A stretch of DNA of 64,000 nt. Source: Odobenus rosmarus divergens. Its lineage: Eukaryota > Chordata > Mammalia > Carnivora > Odobenidae. Below, in pieces: positions 58,533 to 64,000 of this stretch. Under the pieces are notes generated by a model. The model had not been told where the DNA came from. It saw nothing but the letters and a program-made list of their open reading frames with translations, and did no database searches. Positions within the stretch are counted from its first letter, which is position 1, and every line of letters starts with the position of its first letter. The position numbers were made by a program, and so were the translations under genes. The stretch covers positions 1,826,768 through 1,890,767 of the forward strand of contig NW_004450467.1 in NCBI RefSeq assembly GCF_000321225.1, given 5' to 3'.

Positions 58533-58732
58533 TTTTTTTTTTTAAGATTTTATTCATTTATTTGACAGAGAGAGTGAGCGCACAAGCAGGGGGAGAGGCC
58601 GAAGGAGAGTGAGAAGCAGACTGCCCCCTGAGCAGGGATTCCCTACACAGGGCTGATCCCAGGACCCCGATCATGACGTGAGCCGAAGGCAGACGCTTAA
58701 CCGCTTAACCGACTGAGCCACCCAGGCGCCCC
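58533..58732 (-). repeat. Can-SINE with 14-bp target-site duplication, intronic
   Basis: TATTTTTCCTATTT occurs at 58,519-58,532 and 58,733-58,746 without mismatch. Near its 5' head the block CGCTTAACC is duplicated, inserting extra sequence after the A box. It is antisense to ARHGAP21. Confidence 0.97.
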
Positions 58733-59079
58733 TATTTTTCCTATTTCTAATATTTATTTTACTTTTTCTCTGTAGGCAATAGTATTGCCCAGTAATAGAA
58801 TTTTTAGCACTTTCATTGTCTGTTGTTAAAACAAATGTGTTTACTGATGCTAATCAGTATAATAATTAATTTGTTTCATTTTATGTCTGGCTTCTTCATC
58901 TAGACTAAGATTATCCTATGACTAAGTATTATAGCTGATGAAAGATAATTGTAGGTTGACTTTGGAATAATGTAAGTAATACAGCAAGGCGTTTTTCTGT
59001 GTATGAACTCATGAGGATTCATACTTTTGCTCTTCTTTCTGGAATACTGTGCACTTTGCTTTTATCCCAGACTCCCTTG

Positions 59080-60165
59080 TTCCTTCTCAGGCGCTCTTCT
59101 GCTCTCTCTCCCTCTCCCTGGGGTTCCTCTTCCTCTCTGCCCTTTCACGTTGGCTTTATGTAGAGCCAGGCTTTTGCCATTCCTCTTCTCTTTTTCACTC
59201 TCTGGGTTTCATTTTACGCTCTCCCATGGCTTTAATCGGCATGCTGGGGACTCCAAATTTAGAGCTCAATCCCAGGTTTTGTAGGGGATCTCCAGACCTA
59301 TGTAGCCTTTTGCCTATTTACTAAACAGTTGTTTTGTTTTTTAATTGCCCACAGGCATTTCAAACTTAACAAATTCTACTCTTACCAGCAGCCTTCCCCT
59401 CTTGCTGCTTTTAGTGAGCGGCACCGCTGTCTCCTTATCTGTCCCAGTCAAACACCGGGTTATCATCCTTGACCCTTCTCTCTCCTCATTCCTCCTATCC
59501 AAAGTCCTGTCGAGTCTGCAGTCCACATCCCCCCGCCACTACCTGAGTTCAGGTCAGCTGCATCTCCGAGTTGAGCCACCGGCCAGCCAGGCTTCCTAAC
59601 TACTTTCCCAGTTGCCCAGCCTTGAGCAGCACTCTACCCCTGCCGTAGTCACAGTGCTCCTCCTGAAATCGAAGGCCGATTGTTCCGTTCGCCTGTGTAA
59701 AACGATTTTCTGGCTTCCCATTGCCTTGGGGATAAAGTTCAAACTCCTGAGAAGTCTGCAAGGACAGTAAATAATCTGGCCCGCCCTTCTCCTACACTTC
59801 CTATGCTGTGCATTCCACAAGCCTCTCCACTTCGGGTCCTTGCAAATGCTGTTTTCTCCCACCCTTCCTTCCACCTGCCCCTCCTCCGCCCCGCTCTCCT
59901 CCATGCCCGATTTTCCTCATCATTCTGGTCTCTTCTTCAACATCACTTCCTCAGGAAAGCGTTTCCTGACTCCAAGACAGGATTAGCTGCCCCAGAGCAT
60001 TATCCCAAAACACCCTGTACTTTATCAGGAATAGTGCTTGCAAGTTTATTTATCTCCATTTCCCCCTGGACTGCAACCCCCGTAAGAACAGGCACCATGC
60101 TTGCTTCTCCTGTGTCTGGCTCATAGTAGGTGCTCAGTAAATAGTGTTGAATTAATGAATATGTA
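59080..60165 (+). repeat. Long L2 LINE copy, intronic (first)
   Basis: Ordered L2 blocks: 'CTCCCATGGCTTTAATCGGC', 'CACAGGCATTTCAAACTTAA', 'TTGGGGATAAAGTTCAAAC', 'GGGTCCTTGCAAATGCTGTT' and 'CATAGTAGGTGCTCAGTAAA', with an AATGAAT end. Open frames inside it are decayed ORF2 or chance. Confidence 0.85.
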
Positions 60166-60229
60166 GGAAGGGCTTTAATTTTTATTCACTGTTCACTTCG
60201 CTTCAGGACCCTGTACTGTCTTGATTATC

Positions 60230-61350
60230 CGCCTACCTCATTGATCCCTCCTTCTCACTTCTCAGTACCTGGATTTCCTCAACTTTCTGGCCTGCTAAAT
60301 CTTCATATACATCAGAGTTTGACCCTCTTTTCTTCTCTCTGTGCTCACTTTCATGACTTTAAACATCAAGTATATACTGACAATCCATATTTATGTCTGT
60401 ATATTTGTGTGTGTGTGTGTGTGTGTGTTGTCTCCACCCGTTTGGTCTCTGTACCCCTTGAATTCAGATGCCTACGTCCACCTGACCACTCAGTCTCCAC
60501 TTGAATAGTAAAGAGGCATATCAAAAACCGAACTCCTGATTCTCTACATCTCCTCCTGCCCACCTTCCTAGTTTTCTCCTCCTCTCCGGCACTAGCACTC
60601 CTGCCTTCCGGGTCAGGCTTCTTGGAGTGATCTTTGATCTCTCTCCTGCATACCATGCAAATCTGGTTGACTGTCTCACAGCTTCAAGTGCTTGCCAGCC
60701 TCCAGTCTGTTCACACAGGAACCAGAGTGGACCGTCTGTAAATCAGAGCATGTCACTCCTTTGCTCACAGTCCTCAGGAGGCTTCTCATTTCCCTCAGGG
60801 TTAACAGCCGAAGTTCTTCCGTGCCCTGCAAAGCCCTGCACAATTTGCCCTCCCACCTCCCGAATCTCACCTCTTGCTCCTCTCGCTGTCCTCGCTCTGT
60901 ACTAGCCATTCTGGACTCTTGTGCACACACACTGGGTATGGCATCCCCCAGAGCCTTCCCACCACTAGCTGTACCCTCCACTTGGAGCACTGTCCCCGCT
61001 CAGGCATCCCCAGGGCTCGCTTCCTCATCTCCTTGAGGTTTTGGCCTTGAGGTCACCTGAGTGAGGCCTTTGCTGACCATTGAGTTGATTGAACCCCTCT
61101 CCCCTTCTCCCACGACACAACCTGCCCTCCTTCCTTGTTGTGTTTTTCTCCCCTGTCACTCTCCATGTGACATGCTTATCCATCTGATTTTGCTTATTTG
61201 TTCGGGCAGATCATATATCTAAAATAAAAGTGTTAAGTGCAGTTCGTTTTGTTCACATGGTATTTTCTGTGCCTAGAAGAACGCCTAGCCCATTATTGGC
61301 CCACAAATATTTTTTCCAATGAGTGAATGAATGAGTGAATCAAGACTAAG
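60230..61350 (+). repeat. Long L2 LINE copy, intronic (second)
   Basis: Repeats the same order as the preceding copy ('AGCATGTCACTCCTTTGCTC', 'GTTTTGGCCTTGAGGTCACC', 'TTGCTGACCATTGAGTTG', 'GAGTGAATGAATGAGTGAA'). It is interrupted by a GT microsatellite at 60,406-60,429. Confidence 0.8.
60406..60429. repeat. (GT)n microsatellite
   Basis: About 11 GT units within the second L2. Confidence 0.95.
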
Positions 61351-61984
61351 AAAAATTCTAAAATGTTACTGAGTTTGTATATGGGTACATAACATGTGAA
61401 TACTTAATGTAGATTGTACAGAAGTGTGTAGGGTATAAGTATTTTGTCTTCTAGACCTCCGTTTCCATTAAGACTGCTGTTCACATCTTTGGTGCCTTTT
61501 TTCTTTGCATCTTTCCTCCCTTTGGGAAGCTGGTAGCCAAGTAACAGTAACCCAGTGTGTAGCACACATGTATGAAATAATTTGCACTAAGAGGTGAGAT
61601 AATGGTAATTAACACACCAGTGGATGGGGAATCAGGCTGGTGGGGAAACTATAAAAAGATAATATGCCTGTATTGGTAAAAATTTTTTTCTTAAAATGAA
61701 TGGCTAATACACTAATGTTCTTTATTAAATATCTTGTAATATAAACATTTCATTACAAGTTAAAAATGATCACAACATTGATTATGACAAAATGTTAGCA
61801 GTTGTTAATTCTAGATGATGAGAATTTGGGGATTATATTATTTTTGTATTTTCTCTTTTTTGCTTAATTCCAAAGCTATGATAAAAAGACACCATTTACA
61901 GATTTTTAAAAACAGGCAATATGTTACTAGTCTTGTGGAAATGTGGTTTCTAGAAAACCTACACTGCTTAAAATAATACTTAAA

Positions 61985-62181
61985 GGGCGCCTGGGTGGCT
62001 CAGTTGGTTAAGCGACTGCCTTCGGCTCAGGTCATGATCCCGGAGTCCCGGGATCGAGTCCCACATCGGGCTCCCTGCTCAGCAGGGAGTCTCCTTCTCC
62101 CTCTGACCCTCTTCCCTCTCATGCTCTCTATCTCTCATTCTCTCTCCCAAATAAATAAATAAAATCTTTAAAAAAAATAAT
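61985..62181 (+). repeat. Can-SINE with 13-bp target-site duplication, intronic
   Basis: Head GGGCGCCTGGGTGGCTCAGT, close to the consensus throughout. AATAATACTTAAA is found at 61,972-61,984 and 62,182-62,194. Sense orientation to ARHGAP21. Confidence 0.98.
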
Positions 62182-62194
62182 AATAATACTTAAA

Positions 62195-64000
62195 TACTTT
62201 TTGAAAAGGATACACACTACTCAAAGCAATACTTGAGTATTTTTTTAAAAGCATGTGTTTTTTTTCAGGGGAGGCCGAGGATTCATTCTAGGCTCGTTGT
62301 ACTACCATGTAATATAACACTATTATTTAACTTTAAACATATGTTCCTTTGTATACCTGAGTCTGTATGTCAGAATACCATTGCATGTCAAAAGCTTTAT
62401 GCTGCGGGTTGGGATTAAAGGTAAAGCCTGCCAGAATTCAGACTAGCAGAAGCAGCAGCAGGTATGAAGTGACATTTCAGCAGAAGTCCCGATTTGAATG
62501 GATTGGGTGGGACCCTGTCACTAGATGCAGGCCATCAACAAATGAGTACCCCTGGCTGCAGAAAATTTCTCCATACGTTGTCAGTGTTCCTTAGCATTCA
62601 TTTTTCTAAGATAAACATTTTGTGAGGTCCTTATTCCTTGGTTACAGAATCTCTGATCCTTTCTTCATTTCTTTAGTTTTTACCAGGTCAGATAATTCTA
62701 GTACAAAAGTGATAATCCGTTTCTTTTGTTCTTTGCTTTGTGAAGGGACCTGTCATCTTATGATAGTTAACAATATGGTGATTTCAGCGTGAGCAACGCT
62801 AGTGTGGGTAAAGACGCATGGATGCGTTACTGAGTGCAGCTACTTTCTGTTACAGAAAGACCATATGGGAGGCACTTGTTTTTCTTTCTGGTTGATGTGA
62901 TTAGATTAGTAAACAAAAAAGTTATTGGACTTAAAGATTGTCCTGTTATTTATCTAATTTTAATTGACCATAAATAATTAAATATGTTAAATCTTATGAG
63001 CCTTCTCTATGTTCTGTTGGTTTGGAGTAGGAAGACATCTTCATGTAAAAGCTTCATTTTGGATTGCTTCCACCAAAATAGTTTTTTAGTGAAGCTTCAT
63101 ATTCTTAAAAAAATTGAGTATTGTGCAAATAGGTTATTTCACAATAAAATCTGGAAGATGGCCTTTTGTACTTCTAAAATCATCTGAGAGACAAATGGAT
63201 ACACTGTACTTTGGTTTAAAACTAAATGTGATGGAAATTGTTTTTTGTAAGTCCTCTTTTTTCTAATTATTTATTAATATGCAAGGAATCCCATTGTGTA
63301 GATTTGTGAATAAGGGAATAGATTGAGAACCCAAATTTGATATTTCTGAATGCTCACCTACCTTTGGGAAAGTTTTTAGGCAGACCAGAGCAAGCTATTA
63401 TTATCAAAAAATGGCAAGTTAAAGAGTGTATTTACTTTTCCTTAGTCACACTGGCTGCTGTTGAGTCTTCTATTTGATACTGGGCGTGGTTTTGATTCAG
63501 AATTGGTTTCTTCTGCCTTTTCCCCTTGTCGCACACCCCTCTTCTGGATCCACAAATGGCACTCAGCAATAGTGCTACATATGGAGTGCTGCTCCTGATT
63601 CCACAACTTCTTTTTCCTTCTTATAACCAAGTGAGGACATAGTCTCAGTCTCTTGACTTACACTCTTGTTCACTTCATTAATCTTTCATATATCTTGACA
63701 GAATGTCTTAAGAAAATCAAGATGTTCTTTTTTCTTACAATGTGGAGAGTATCCTTAAATATCAATAGATAGAAAGCTGGATTCGTGATTACATTTCTCC
63801 TGGATATGTCTTATCTCCTATGATCTTGGGGATTAATAGGCATCATTTTTTTTTTAAGCCTCAAGATATCTAGGCATCTTTAATCCCCAGAAGTTTGCTA
63901 ATAAGTAAAGATTCTATATTTAAAAAACTTGTGTTAGCTTGGTCAATGAGCCTTACTTTCTCCTCTGGGTTCTGCGTATTGGCTTCTGGAAACATACCCA
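62195..64000. other. Unique intronic sequence
   Basis: About 1.8 kb with no recognised repeat or coding exon. One exon-like interval (62,269-62,420) is discussed as a finding. The remainder is AT-rich and featureless. Confidence 0.5.

Larger units (their letters stand above)
55637..64000 (+). other. ARHGAP21: ARHGAP21 first coding intron (continues past window)
   Basis: The intron begins with GTAAGC at 55,637 and runs off the right end. A G-quadruplex motif lies 50 nt inside it. It holds an AT-rich unique stretch (55.7-58.5 kb), a Can-SINE, two L2 copies in a row (59.1-61.35 kb), a second Can-SINE (62.0-62.18 kb) and unique sequence to 64,000. I searched by eye for the next exon, which should encode a VSKNKDG-like continuation, and did not find it. 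Confidence 0.7.

Noticed and set aside
59345..61036. Run of 80-115-codon frames on both strands
   Set aside because: Fragments of decayed L2 ORF or its antisense, not a gene.

Overview
This window is nuclear DNA from a carnivoran mammal. The main evidence is a set of 18 tRNA-derived Can-SINE copies (head motif GGCGCCTGGGTGGCTCAG, RNA polymerase III boxes, TC-rich tract, AATAAA-type A-rich tail). Nine lie on each strand, and many have intact target-site duplications of 11-17 bp. The dog-dominant SINEC_Cf head was not seen. A caniform such as a bear, seal or mustelid therefore fits somewhat better than a dog, but the family cannot be fixed from the sequence alone.

Positions 1 to about 52,400 are intergenic. 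I found no protein-coding gene there. The stretch is a mosaic of young Can-SINEs, L1 fragments on both strands, old L2 and MIR pieces, DNA-transposon fossils (a MER2-like Tigger with TA duplications, several hAT relics), LTR-like relics and microsatellites. Lower-repeat gaps lie near 1.8-4.7, 9.8-11.9, 20.5-22.2, 33.0-35.9 and 47.2-49.0 kb. Curiosities include a 121-bp tandem duplication (about 12.93-13.17 kb), a nine-unit AT minisatellite open in both strands (13.6-13.9 kb), a perfect 17-bp inverted repeat (36.5 kb) and a 57-nt-arm palindrome (46.4 kb).

At about 52.4-54.7 kb there is a strong, TATA-less CpG island with GC boxes, inverted CCAAT boxes, a CGG tract and G-quadruplex motifs. It contains at least two consensus GTAAGC splice donors (after 52,482 and 54,226), read as candidate noncoding first exons on the + strand. 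About 1.3 kb further on, a short coding exon begins with an ATGATGG start and ends at GAG|GTAAGC (55,559-55,636). Its peptide begins [20 protein letters not shown], which I recognise as the N-terminus of ARHGAP21, a Golgi and junction Rho GTPase-activating protein. From there to the window end is the first coding intron. It holds two large L2 copies in tandem and two Can-SINEs, and I did not find the next coding exon.

The window is thus the 5' end of ARHGAP21 plus about 52 kb of upstream intergenic DNA. No bacterial, phage or CRISPR content was seen. Features without sharp sequence boundaries are given to within tens of bases.
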